64,000 bases of DNA from CAYMZZ01 sp046297935 (GTDB taxonomy: Bacteria > Bacteroidota > Bacteroidia > Chitinophagales > Chitinophagaceae): positions 124,001 to 188,000 of the forward strand of contig JBKBHA010000007.1 of NCBI GenBank assembly GCA_046297935.1, written 5' to 3'. Under the pieces are notes generated by a model that saw only the letters and a list, made by a program, of their open reading frames with translations, searched no databases and was not told the DNA's origin. The position numbers and the translations under genes are program-made. Positions 26,665 to 35,269 of the stretch are shown in pieces. How positions within the stretch are numbered: position 1 is the first letter of the stretch; every line of letters starts with the position of its first letter.

Positions 26665-29271
26665 TTAAAGTGATTTCAGGCTTTCTTCTATTGCACTGAT
26701 CCTTGCTTCGGCGTCGGCCTTTTTCTTTCGTTCTATTTCAACTACCTCGGGCTTCGCGTTCTGCACAAATTTTTCGTTCATCAGTTTTTTCTCTACGCTC
26801 ACCAAAAATCCGCGGTAATAGTCCAGGTCTTTTTCAAGCTGTGCACGTTCGGCAGCCGTGTCGCGTTCCTGCATGGTTTCCACAAAGAAGCTATATTTCT
26901 GCACCACTACATTGATGCAGTTTTCTGGGGCGCTGGCAACGAACCCAAGTGATTCTGCATTCACCTGACGGCCCAAAATTTCTCCAATACCGGCGTACAC
27001 GTGCTGGTCGCCTCCCTGAATATACAATCGAATGCTGTCTTTAGGTTTCAATTGTGCTCTGCTGCGGGCATCGCGGAGTGCAGTGATTGTTTCCTTCAAC
27101 AGAAGACCCTTCTGCAGAACCGACGAATCGGGCTTTCCGATTGTTGGTAATTGTTTCACTGTAAGATCCAGATCCTGCTTGCGCAACTGATGGAAAATCT
27201 CTTCTGTTATGAAAGGCATGAATGGATGGAGCAGCTGCATCAACTGTTCAAAATACTCCACCGTCTTTTGATATACCCTCGGATCAATGGGTTGTTCGTA
27301 TCCAGGCTTTACCCACTCAAGGTACCAGCTACAGAAATCATCCCAGATTAGGGTATACAACATCTTCAGGGCTTCGCTCAGTCGGAAATCGCGATACAGT
27401 TCTTCCAGTTGGAGGCGCGCTTCCTGCAAACGGTTTTCGAACCAGTCTACAGCAAACATGGGTGCTTCATTTTGAATCTCACCCTGCCTGCCTTCCCAGA
27501 TTTTTACCAGCTTGAGTGCATTCCACATTTTGTTGTTGAAATGCAGGCCCTGGTCGTTGCTGGCTGCGTCCCACATTAGATCGTTACCGGCAGGAGAGGC
27601 AATGAGGATTCCAAAGCGCACCGCGTCAGCACCGTACTGGTCAATCAATTCAAGCAGGTCGGGAGAGTTGCCTAACTGTTTACTCATTTTCCGGCCCTGC
27701 TTGTCGCGCACAATACCAGTGAAATAAACTTCGTTGAAAGGTTTTACACCTTCGTATTCAAGTCCTGCCATGATCATGCGTGCTACCCAGAAGAATATGA
27801 TTTCGGGAGCAGTAACAAGACTGTTAGTAGGGTAGTAGTAACGAACTTCAGGGTTGCCAGGCTGGCTGTACCCTTTAAAAACTTCAAAAGGCCAGAGCCA
27901 GGAAGAGAACCAGGTATCGAGGCAGTCTTCATCCTGTTTCAATTCAGCGGCGCGACCGAACTGCTGACGGTACAGGTCTAAGGCTTCCGCCTCGGTGGCA
28001 GCTACCACATGGTTTCCCTCCGAATCGTACCAGGCCGGAATTCGGTGACCCCACCAGAGCTGTCGACTAATGCACCAGTCCTTTATATTCTCCATCCAAT
28101 GCCGGTACAGGTTTTTGAACTTGGTCGGGTAAAAACGGATATCATCATTTTCTACTGCTGCCAGCGCCGGGCCGGCCAGTGGTTTCATGCTCACCCACCA
28201 TTGCAAACTCAATCGTGGCTCCACCACTGCGTCGGTGCGTTCTGAGTAACCCACTTCCGAAGTGTAAGGCTCCGTTTTCAACAATGCGCCAGCTTGTTCC
28301 AGTAGAGGAATAATTTTTTTTCTTGCCTCAAACCGGTCTTCACCCACCAGAATCTGTGCCGCTTCGCTAAGAGTGCCATTGTCGTTAAAGATATCGATTA
28401 CCTCCAGGCTGTGTTTTTGCCCCAGCTGATAATCGTTCATGTCGTGCGCCGGAGTTACTTTTAGTGCGCCGGTACCAAAGTCCATCGCAACATATTCGTC
28501 GGCTATAATGGGGACTTCGCGATTTATGAGCGGTACGATGGCTTTTTTGCCAATGAGCGACTGGTACCGTGGATCGTTGGGATGCACACAGATTGCTGTG
28601 TCGCCCATGATGGTTTCCGGGCGTACAGTTGCAATGGTGATATAATCGCTGCTGCCGGCCACCAGATAGCGGAGGTGATAGAGCGACTGAGTGGTTTCCC
28701 GCCTGATTACTTCTTCATCACTTAAGGCGGTGAGCGCTTTTACATCCCAGTTGATCATTCGCTTACCGCGATAGATATGACCCTTGCGGTACAGATCTAT
28801 AAAAACATTGATCACCGACTGGTAGTAATCAGGATCCATGGTAAAGCTGGTCCTTTCCCAGTCGAGACTGCAACCTAACTTGCGAAGTTGCTGAAGAATG
28901 ATACCGCCATATTTTTCTTTCCACTCCCAGGCATATGCCAGAAATTCGTCGCGGCTTAGCGATGACTTGGAAATGCCGCGTTCGCGCAACATCTGTACAA
29001 CTTTGGCTTCGGTGGCAATGGACGCGTGATCAGTACCGGGGACCCAGCATGCATTTTTTCCAAGCATGCGGGCACGTCTGACCAACACATCCTGTATCGT
29101 ATTATTCAGGCAGTGGCCCATATGCAGAACTCCCGTTACGTTGGGAGGTGGAATTACCACGGTATAGGGCTCCCTTGTATCCGGTTCGCTATGAAAATAT
29201 CCCTTGTCGAGCCAATGTCTGTACCATTTCTCTTCGGCCGCCTGATGCTCGAAATTTTTGCTGATTGACAT
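26665..29271 (-). CDS. valS: Valine-tRNA ligase
   Basis: 868 residues from the ATG at 29271. Class I synthetase signatures are clear: PPPNVTGVLHMGH (HIGH motif) and GRKMSKQLGNSPD (KMSKS motif), with the editing-domain stretch TIATVRPETIMGDTAICVHP between them and a C-terminal coiled coil typical of ValRS (LEKDLDYYRGFLVSVEKKLMNEKFVQNAKPEVV). It charges tRNA-Val and edits threonine. The 44 extra residues available from an ATG at 29403 lie upstream of the -7 box and do not look like ValRS. Confidence 0.97.
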   Translation of the reverse strand: MSISKNFEHQAAEEKWYRHWLDKGYFHSEPDTREPYTVVIPPPNVTGVLHMGHCLNNTIQDVLVRRARMLGKNACWVPGTDHASIATEAKVVQMLRERGISKSSLSRDEFLAYAWEWKEKYGGIILQQLRKLGCSLDWERTSFTMDPDYYQSVINVFIDLYRKGHIYRGKRMINWDVKALTALSDEEVIRRETTQSLYHLRYLVAGSSDYITIATVRPETIMGDTAICVHPNDPRYQSLIGKKAIVPLINREVPIIADEYVAMDFGTGALKVTPAHDMNDYQLGQKHSLEVIDIFNDNGTLSEAAQILVGEDRFEARKKIIPLLEQAGALLKTEPYTSEVGYSERTDAVVEPRLSLQWWVSMKPLAGPALAAVENDDIRFYPTKFKNLYRHWMENIKDWCISRQLWWGHRIPAWYDSEGNHVVAATEAEALDLYRQQFGRAAELKQDEDCLDTWFSSWLWPFEVFKGYSQPGNPEVRYYYPTNSLVTAPEIIFFWVARMIMAGLEYEGVKPFNEVYFTGIVRDKQGRKMSKQLGNSPDLLELIDQYGADAVRFGILIASPAGNDLMWDAASNDQGLHFNNKMWNALKLVKIWEGRQGEIQNEAPMFAVDWFENRLQEARLQLEELYRDFRLSEALKMLYTLIWDDFCSWYLEWVKPGYEQPIDPRVYQKTVEYFEQLMQLLHPFMPFITEEIFHQLRKQDLDLTVKQLPTIGKPDSSVLQKGLLLKETITALRDARSRAQLKPKDSIRLYIQGGDQHVYAGIGEILGRQVNAESLGFVASAPENCINVVVQKYSFFVETMQERDTAAERAQLEKDLDYYRGFLVSVEKKLMNEKFVQNAKPEVVEIERKKKADAEARISAIEESLKSL

Positions 29272-29319
29272 GCGTGAAAATTGATTGAATATGCCCGAGT
29301 ACCGGGCAAACAGTGGGCG

Positions 29320-29327
29320 CAAATTTA
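29320..29327 (-). promoter_or_regulatory. Bacteroidota -7 box of valS
   Basis: TAAATTTG on the minus strand matches TAnnTTTG; no TTTG at the expected distance. The leader would be about 40 nt, with a small GC-rich hairpin (GCCCGGTACTCGGGC) in it; no T-box is seen or expected. Confidence 0.45.
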
Positions 29328-29401
29328 CCGGCATTTTTCCGTTTCTCCCGTACTGCCGGCGATTTTTCGTAACCGACTTGAAGCGATTAATCCAAGGGTG
29401 C

Positions 29402-29430
29402 AAAAAAAAGCCAGACGGTAACCGTCTGGC
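29402..29430 (-). terminator. Intrinsic terminator of the response regulator gene
   Basis: GCCAGACGG (29410-29418) pairs with CCGTCTGGC (29422-29430); read on the minus strand it ends in a run of eight T (29402-29409). It lies 28 bases after the stop of the receiver gene. Confidence 0.9.
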
Positions 29431-29458
29431 TCAAGATTTTCGGGTGTGGAAAGGCTAG

Positions 29459-29884
29459 TTATTCAATGTTGAATTCGCCTTCTTTCAGGATTTCCTTGCA
29501 AACATATTTCTGTCCTTCGTAAACCTTCACAATTGAGCCCATCAGCTCGTCGAAAGGCGAGCTTTTGGTGACAAAGCCCCAACCCCCTAGGGACAATATC
29601 TTATTGGCGTAACTGGGATGATTATTGGCCGAAACACCGATGACCCTTACTTCGGGGGCCTGGGCTACAATGGCCCGGGTAGCTTCAAAGCCGTTGACAG
29701 GCGTCATGTTGATATCCATCAGCATGACGTCAGGTCGCAGCTCGATCGCTTTAGCGATTGCTTCCTCTCCATCTTTGCACTGGGCAATAATGGTAAAGCG
29801 TTCGTCGCGATCAAGCAGGAATTTCCATGAGTCCCGAACTACCTGGTGATCATCAACCAGGATGATTCGAATCTGTTTCTGCAT
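29459..29884 (-). CDS. Receiver-only response regulator (NarL-type receiver)
   Basis: 141 residues from the ATG at 29884. A complete receiver domain: acidic pair D11-D12, phosphoacceptor D57 in VMLMDINM, and Lys107 in GFVTKSS. The sequence after the receiver (VYEGQKYVCKEI) is the usual lead into the LuxR/GerE DNA-binding domain of NarL-type regulators, but the protein stops after nine more residues and a terminator follows. So it has no output domain and may act by protein-protein contact or as a phosphate sink. No histidine kinase is adjacent. Confidence 0.9.
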   Translation of the reverse strand: MQKQIRIILVDDHQVVRDSWKFLLDRDERFTIIAQCKDGEEAIAKAIELRPDVMLMDINMTPVNGFEATRAIVAQAPEVRVIGVSANNHPSYANKILSLGGWGFVTKSSPFDELMGSIVKVYEGQKYVCKEILKEGEFNIE

Positions 29885-29989
29885 TGGGTGAAATTGAACT
29901 ATAAAAATCGGTATAGCGCACGCAAAATACCAAGGGTTAGGTTGCCATTTTTTTTGTATAATTTCCCGTAAACCAAGGATTTGGAACAA

Positions 29990-30294
29990 GCGGTTGGGAA
30001 ATTATTAGCTAATGCTCACATTTTCAGGCATTAAACAATCCATTAAAATTGTGAGAATGGCGCAATTGCCCTCCGAGCCCATTTTGAGTGACCGTAAAAA
30101 TACTGAAAACTAAAGTAATAGTACGTGCGGTAAATACCAAATGAATTTACGATAATTTGATATTTGTCAAGTTTATTATGCCATTTAACTGTCGTTCGAG
30201 GTAGTTGGCGGGTCAATCAGGTCAGTTGCATTTTCCCGCATGCCTTCGATGGAAAGTTGTGTATTTCAGAATATATTTAGCCAAACAATTGTGA
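29990..30294. other. Intergenic region, divergent promoters expected
   Basis: About 300 AT-rich bases between the divergent response regulator and esterase genes. I see no gene or strong hairpin. A near-match -7 box (TATATTTA, 30272-30279) lies before the esterase start at 30295. Confidence 0.4.
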
Positions 30295-31026
30295 ATGAAA
30301 AGATCACTTACTCATTGGTTTAGCCCATCGCTCCAAAAGGAAATGCCGATTGCAACATACGGCGATTATGGATTCGCATTGCTGCTGATTCCTACCGCTG
30401 CAGCCGACTACCTCGAATATGAACGCTTTCAACTAATAGACAGTCTGGCGCCTTTTGTGAACGCAGGCAAAGTTAAAGTTTATTCAATTGATAGTATCAA
30501 TAATGAAAGTTGGATGAATCCACAGGTTGAACCTTTTCATCGGTCGGCCAGGCATCAGCAGTGGAATGAATATGTGTTCAATGAAGTGATTCCTTTTATT
30601 CGCAACACATCCAGTTGGGATACACCTATCATTACCTGCGGAGCTTCTTTTGGTGCATTGCACAGTATGAATCTTTTTTTGAAACGCCCGGGCCTGATCA
30701 ATGGAGTAATTGCCATGAGTGGTGTTTACAATTTGATGGAGTACACCAAAGGTCATTACGACGACAATGTTTATTTCAACAGCCCCGCGCACTATCTTCC
30801 CAACCTTTCCGATCATGATATATTAGAACAGATTCGGCGGAGCCGCCACATACATATAATGAGCGGTAGCGGTAGCTATGAAGATCCAGGTGCCAGCGGA
30901 CGGTTTGCAAAGCAACTGTACGACAAAGGCATCTGGTATGAACTTGACATTTGGGGCAACGAGTGGACGCACGACTGGCCAACTTGGCGAGCCATGTTGC
31001 CACATTACCTTGGTACCCGGTTTTAG
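30295..31026 (+). CDS. Esterase, alpha/beta hydrolase fold
   Basis: 243 residues, no signal peptide. The nucleophile elbow GASFG has Ser118, and a histidine near residue 226 in EWTHDWPTW is the likely catalytic base. The layout matches the small esterase-D-like family common in Bacteroidota (compare the esterase at 41460, which ends KHDIPTWGRALPNF). The substrate is unknown. Confidence 0.8.
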   Translation: MKRSLTHWFSPSLQKEMPIATYGDYGFALLLIPTAAADYLEYERFQLIDSLAPFVNAGKVKVYSIDSINNESWMNPQVEPFHRSARHQQWNEYVFNEVIPFIRNTSSWDTPIITCGASFGALHSMNLFLKRPGLINGVIAMSGVYNLMEYTKGHYDDNVYFNSPAHYLPNLSDHDILEQIRRSRHIHIMSGSGSYEDPGASGRFAKQLYDKGIWYELDIWGNEWTHDWPTWRAMLPHYLGTRF

Positions 31027-31124
31027 ATTACCCAATTCATTCGTTTTTCTTTCCGTTTCATGCATGGACTGATTGGTCTCTGCGGCAGGGCGATACATAT
31101 TTGTGTTCTCTAAACTTTGCACAA

Positions 31125-32600
31125 ATGAAGATTCGCCTTTACTGGCCGGCATTTGCCCTTGCCTTGTCAATTCAGTCCAATTTGTATTCGCAACAGCCAG
31201 GTGCTGTTCAGACCAACAAGTACACAACAGAAGACATGGCGCTGCTCGACGGGCTGTTCAACGAGGTCCTGGAGATTGTACATAAGGCTGACCAAAAGGG
31301 AATGCTGCTGTCTAAGGCAGACGGGTCGAAAGAACTGATTGCTTTTTTCAACAGTCAGGGTGAGTTTCGTACCCGGCGTGATAAGATATTGGGCAATGAC
31401 TTCTCACGACCAATTGTATTTAAAGTCTTGCCGGGAGAATCAAGCCGGATCAACTGGTTAAAGGGAATACCAGTTCCACAAATGCCGGAGCCGGCATTAC
31501 AGGCCGATCCGAGAGAAAATGAGAAGTATGCCGAGAAACTGAAAAAGGCCCAGGAGCAAGTGCAGGAAGAAGCTCGGAAGCTCGCGAGCAATACACAGCT
31601 GGTTCAGACCCATCAAAAGGGAGGTAACGAAGCCGTGCTGAAGATGTACGAAAACCAGGCGAATCAAAATCCGTTGATCGCGCAAATGGGAGGGGCAGAA
31701 AAGCTGCAGAAGATGTCGGAAGCTGAACGAAAGGCGGCTGCCAACCAGGCCGTAATGCAACGTACGGGCGGCTACACGGCTGAGCAGATTCAGAAAATGT
31801 CGCCGGCTGAAAAAAAAGCCCTGGCTCAGCAGATGGCACAGCAGGCGCCTGCGGGCGAACCAGGTCAGGAAGTGGCACAGGCATTTACCCGTGAATTGAT
31901 GGTCAATGCTGATCTGCGCAAACGTTACGAATCGATGAGCGATGCTGAAAAGCAGGCTTTCTATCGGGAATATGCCAAACGGTACAATGGAACAGATGTT
32001 GTTGAAAACAATAAAAACCGTACAGAGGCACCGGACGCCAGATCGCAGGAAGCAAAGGAAATCATGATTATCGAAAAGTTTGCAGAAGATTTCCGTAAAG
32101 ATCTGGAGCAGTCGCTGGCTCCCATTAAAAGCAGGGTGATTGCCAATGAAACCCTTTACAATGAGCGAATGAAACGATTACAACAATGGGCAGAGGCTGA
32201 AACAGAAAAGTTGCCGGTCGTTAGTGATTCAGAATATGGAGAACATCCTGAAGGACTGGACAAAGTGGATTATGCGCGACATCTATTGACTTATTATATC
32301 GCCCGGGATAGGATACGTCGTGATCGTGAAATCTGGGAAGCAAAGCTCAATGCAATGATACCTGCTATAAAGAAACTGGACGATTTTGCGGCCAGTTATG
32401 AGAAGCGAACAGATATGACGGATCAGTTAAGACTGGCGGTAGCCGGTGCCAGAGCGGGTGGTTATGAAACGATTCTTGAGCTGAACCGCGAGGCCGGATA
32501 CATTACCAATTCGGCTGCTGGCATCCAATATCAGTACAATTGTCTGGTTTTAAAACAATGCGATGATCCACGAGCTGCAAAGTACCAGTCGCAGCAGTAA
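31125..32600 (+). CDS. Exported coiled-coil protein of unknown function
   Basis: 491 residues from the ATG at 31125, which begins a signal peptide (MKIRLYWPAFALALSIQSNLYSQ). The body is strongly charged and helical, rich in Glu, Lys, Ala and Gln, with a repeated SEAERKAA / SPAEKKALAQQM / SDAEKQAFYREY motif (about residues 195-280), suggesting short helical repeats. I recognise no known family. A longer start at 30951 would overlap the upstream esterase gene by 75 bases and lacks a signal peptide. It probably sits in the periplasm. Confidence 0.75.
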   Translation: MKIRLYWPAFALALSIQSNLYSQQPGAVQTNKYTTEDMALLDGLFNEVLEIVHKADQKGMLLSKADGSKELIAFFNSQGEFRTRRDKILGNDFSRPIVFKVLPGESSRINWLKGIPVPQMPEPALQADPRENEKYAEKLKKAQEQVQEEARKLASNTQLVQTHQKGGNEAVLKMYENQANQNPLIAQMGGAEKLQKMSEAERKAAANQAVMQRTGGYTAEQIQKMSPAEKKALAQQMAQQAPAGEPGQEVAQAFTRELMVNADLRKRYESMSDAEKQAFYREYAKRYNGTDVVENNKNRTEAPDARSQEAKEIMIIEKFAEDFRKDLEQSLAPIKSRVIANETLYNERMKRLQQWAEAETEKLPVVSDSEYGEHPEGLDKVDYARHLLTYYIARDRIRRDREIWEAKLNAMIPAIKKLDDFAASYEKRTDMTDQLRLAVAGARAGGYETILELNREAGYITNSAAGIQYQYNCLVLKQCDDPRAAKYQSQQ

Positions 32601-32607
32601 GCTGAAA

Positions 32608-33546
32608 TCAGGTAAACTGTTCCAGTAAGGCAATCCTCTTTTCAATGGGCGGATGAGTAGCAAACATATTGTCCCAGGAGGCAGAAGCGTGCGCTGATGG
32701 TTTGGGATTTTGGATGAACAATTGAGCCACGTCGCGACTCTCCACAGCTTCAATCAGCGGGTCCTGTGAAATTTTACGAAGCGCTGCTGCTAGCGCCTGT
32801 GGATTGCGGGTCATGTCTGCAGCGCCCGCATCGGCCAGGTATTCCCGCTGTCTGCTGATGCCGAACCGCATCAACAAACTCAACAGGTACGCAATTGCGG
32901 TAAGTACAATTGCGATCAATACCAGTGCGCCACTACCTTTGGAGTCGCGGCTGCGGCGGCCAGAGCCAGCGAACCGCAAACTGCGAAATGCGATCTCTGC
33001 AAGAAAGGCAAATATGCCAACAAAAATGATGGAGATCACCAGCACGCGCACATCACGATTACGAATATGTGCCAGTTCATGAGCTAGGACTGCTTCCAAT
33101 TCGGAATCGTTCAGTTTTTCCAGCAAACCGCTCGATACAGAAATGGAGAACCCTGATTCGTTTAACCCACTGGCAAATGCGTTCAATGAATTGTCGTTGA
33201 TAACATATAGTTTTGGCATTCGCATGCCCTGTGCAATGCAAAGGTTCTCCAGCAGATTATAAACACGCTTATTCTCCTTTCTTTCCAGGGGTCTGCTCCC
33301 CGTTGCTGCTCGAATAAGTGTGTTGTGCAAGAACCAGGCTATGAGAAACCAAACAGCAACAGCAATCAATACTATTGGAAGTATGGTCAAGAACCTTTGC
33401 CGGCTTTCCGGAAAACTATGATCTTCCAGGGCAAAGTAGATGAACAAAAAAACTATGCCTAGCAATAGCAGGGGAAAAGCCAGCAATAGCAGCAGCGAAT
33501 TGCGATTGTTGCGCCGAATCTGTTTGAAAATTCCGGTATAAGCCAT
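32608..33546 (-). CDS. M48 family metallopeptidase (HtpX-like)
   Basis: 312 residues. Two membrane spans near the N-terminus (about 18-38 and 50-72), then the zinc motif HELAHIRNRD (HExxH) preceded by LEAVLA, another span pair (IISIIFVGIFAFLAEIAF, ALVLIAIVLTAIAYLLSLL), then YLADAGAADMTRNPQALAAAL with a candidate third zinc ligand region, and HPPIEKRIALLEQ at the C-terminus, all as in HtpX-type membrane proteases that degrade damaged membrane proteins. It lies 29 bases after lemA, a common Bacteroidota pairing. Confidence 0.92.
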   Translation of the reverse strand: MAYTGIFKQIRRNNRNSLLLLLAFPLLLLGIVFLFIYFALEDHSFPESRQRFLTILPIVLIAVAVWFLIAWFLHNTLIRAATGSRPLERKENKRVYNLLENLCIAQGMRMPKLYVINDNSLNAFASGLNESGFSISVSSGLLEKLNDSELEAVLAHELAHIRNRDVRVLVISIIFVGIFAFLAEIAFRSLRFAGSGRRSRDSKGSGALVLIAIVLTAIAYLLSLLMRFGISRQREYLADAGAADMTRNPQALAAALRKISQDPLIEAVESRDVAQLFIQNPKPSAHASASWDNMFATHPPIEKRIALLEQFT

Positions 33547-33575
33547 GGTGAGATGCGCCAGTCAGAGAAGTGGCT

Positions 33576-34136
33576 TCAGAAACTGATTTTTGGCGGTTCT
33601 TCCATTCGACGCCGGGCATCGTCGCCGAGGTCGAAAAAGACTTCCTTCTGAAAACCAAAATTGCGCGCTACCAGGTTGCCAGGAAACGACTCTACTGCGT
33701 TATTGTACTCCGTAGTGGCTCCATTGAAGAAGCGACGGGCGGATGCCAGCTTGTTTTCAATATCGGATAGTTCCTCCTGCAAATGAAGAAAGTTTTGGTT
33801 AGCCTTTAATTCAGGGTAAGCTTCTACCTGCACTTTTAATCCCTGCAGTGCTGCAGTCAGTTGCTGTTCGGCGGCAATCTTTTGATCAATACCAGTCGCG
33901 TTGATAGCCGCGGTACGTGCTTCTGTAACTTTCAAAAGCAAATCTTTTTCATGTGCAGCATACCCTTTTACGGTTTCCACCAGTTGTGGTACCAGGTCGT
34001 GCCGCTGCCGCAACTGCACATCAATATCCGCAAAAGCATTCTGTCGGCGGTTACGCAGACGTACAAGACCATTATAAAGACTGGCAATCCAGATGCCGAT
34101 CAATACAAAAATGCCTACAACAATCAATACTGCCAT
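33576..34136 (-). CDS. lemA: LemA family protein
   Basis: 186 residues. One N-terminal membrane span (VLIVVGIFVLIGIWIASLYNGLV) and a helical body with the family pattern RNRRQNAFADIDVQLRQRHDLVPQLVETVKGYAAHEKDLL and ending NLVARNFGFQKEVFFDL. LemA proteins are anchored in the inner membrane with a helical bundle outside; function is unclear. It is the first gene of a unit with the M48 protease. Confidence 0.93.
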   Translation of the reverse strand: MAVLIVVGIFVLIGIWIASLYNGLVRLRNRRQNAFADIDVQLRQRHDLVPQLVETVKGYAAHEKDLLLKVTEARTAAINATGIDQKIAAEQQLTAALQGLKVQVEAYPELKANQNFLHLQEELSDIENKLASARRFFNGATTEYNNAVESFPGNLVARNFGFQKEVFFDLGDDARRRMEEPPKISF

Positions 34137-34202
34137 GGAGTTAGGTTTTGGTGGACCTGAAGTTAGGGAAATTGACGGGTTTATAATTTGGCCTCGTCAG
34201 GA

Positions 34203-34262
34203 AAAAATCTGGGGCAGCAGTCCAGGCCTTTGTACTTAACTACAGACATGGTCCGCTGCCCC
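34203..34262 (-). terminator. Intrinsic terminator of the dienelactone hydrolase gene
   Basis: GGGGCAGC (34211-34218) pairs with GCTGCCCC (34255-34262) around a long, partly paired loop. On the minus strand AGATTTTTTCC follows, giving a T-run. It lies 18 bases after the stop codon at 34280. Confidence 0.7.
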
Positions 34263-34279
34263 TGATCTTGCAAGTCAGC

Positions 34280-35107
34280 CTATTTGAACACGCGGTCGAA
34301 GAACGCTTTCATATCGTTCCAGGACGCGGTATCAGCTGCGGCATTGTACTTGATTGGAATCTTGAATTTTTCCCCCATAGCGGTTGCATCCGGGTTGGTG
34401 AAGGCATGTGTGGCGTCGTCATATCCTTTGAAGGTATAGTCCACAGCAGCAGCATCCATTTCTTTTACAAATTTTTCCACTTCGCTCACGGGGACAAATG
34501 GGTCAGCATTGCCATGGCAGACCAGAATAGCTGCTTTTAATTTGTTGGTATCAAGCGGTACGCCCAGCAGATTACCATGAAAACTAACTACGCCCTTCAG
34601 ATCTTCTCCCAGGCGGGCCAGATTAAGTACCTGAGCACCCCCGAAGCAATAACCGATTGCTCCAACTTTTGAAGCGTCCGTCTGAGGATAGGTTTTCAAT
34701 TTAGCAAGAGCCGCATCAAACCTACGTTGCATCATGTCCGGTTGCTGATAAAAGGGGGTGGCATACTTTCCTGCGCTATCAGGATTATCGGCAGTTAATC
34801 CATTGCCATAAAGGTCAATGGCCATAGCAATATACCCCAGGTCGGCCAGTTCGCGGGCGCGGCGTTTGGCGTAATCATTCAATCCCCACCATTCGTGTAT
34901 CACAATTACCGCCGGCCTTTGGCCCTGTTTGGCCGAATCGTAGGCAACATAACCATGCATGGTAGTACCATCGCCTTCGTAGGTAATATTTTCCTGTACC
35001 ATTTTTGGGGTGGTTTCAATGTTGTCAGACTTGGGTTGATCGTCGTTATTGCAGGCAGCAAAGAAGATTGCTGAGGCAATAAAGGCGGTGAGATGAAGGG
35101 GTTTCAT
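34280..35107 (-). CDS. Dienelactone hydrolase family lipoprotein
   Basis: 275 residues. The N-terminus MKPLHLTAFIASAIFFAAC is a lipoprotein signal with lipobox FAAC. The rest is an alpha/beta hydrolase of the dienelactone hydrolase type: VIVIHEWWGLNDYAKRRARELADLGYIAMAIDLYG, the Cys nucleophile in GAIGYCFGGAQVL, Asp in NADPFVP and His in DATHAFTN. The family hydrolyses lactones or esters; the substrate here is unknown. It is anchored in the envelope and transcribed alone. Confidence 0.9.
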   Translation of the reverse strand: MKPLHLTAFIASAIFFAACNNDDQPKSDNIETTPKMVQENITYEGDGTTMHGYVAYDSAKQGQRPAVIVIHEWWGLNDYAKRRARELADLGYIAMAIDLYGNGLTADNPDSAGKYATPFYQQPDMMQRRFDAALAKLKTYPQTDASKVGAIGYCFGGAQVLNLARLGEDLKGVVSFHGNLLGVPLDTNKLKAAILVCHGNADPFVPVSEVEKFVKEMDAAAVDYTFKGYDDATHAFTNPDATAMGEKFKIPIKYNAAADTASWNDMKAFFDRVFK

Positions 35108-35169
35108 TTTAATAATTAAGAATTAAAAGATTGAAGATTTAATTTCAAAACTGAAATGTAAAGTGCAAA

Positions 35170-35198
35170 AACAAAAACGCGCCATGGTCCTGGGCGCG
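35170..35198 (-). terminator. Intrinsic terminator of the T9SS cargo gene
   Basis: CGCGCC (35178-35183) pairs with GGCGCG (35193-35198), with a few more pairs inside. The minus strand continues TTTTTGTTTTT. It lies 70 bases after the stop codon at 35270. Confidence 0.6.
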
Positions 35199-35269
35199 GT
35201 TAGTTTGCTAAAGGTACAAATAACAGGAAATTGTCTGGAAGGTTGCACCCAAAGGGAGAAAATGGACGA

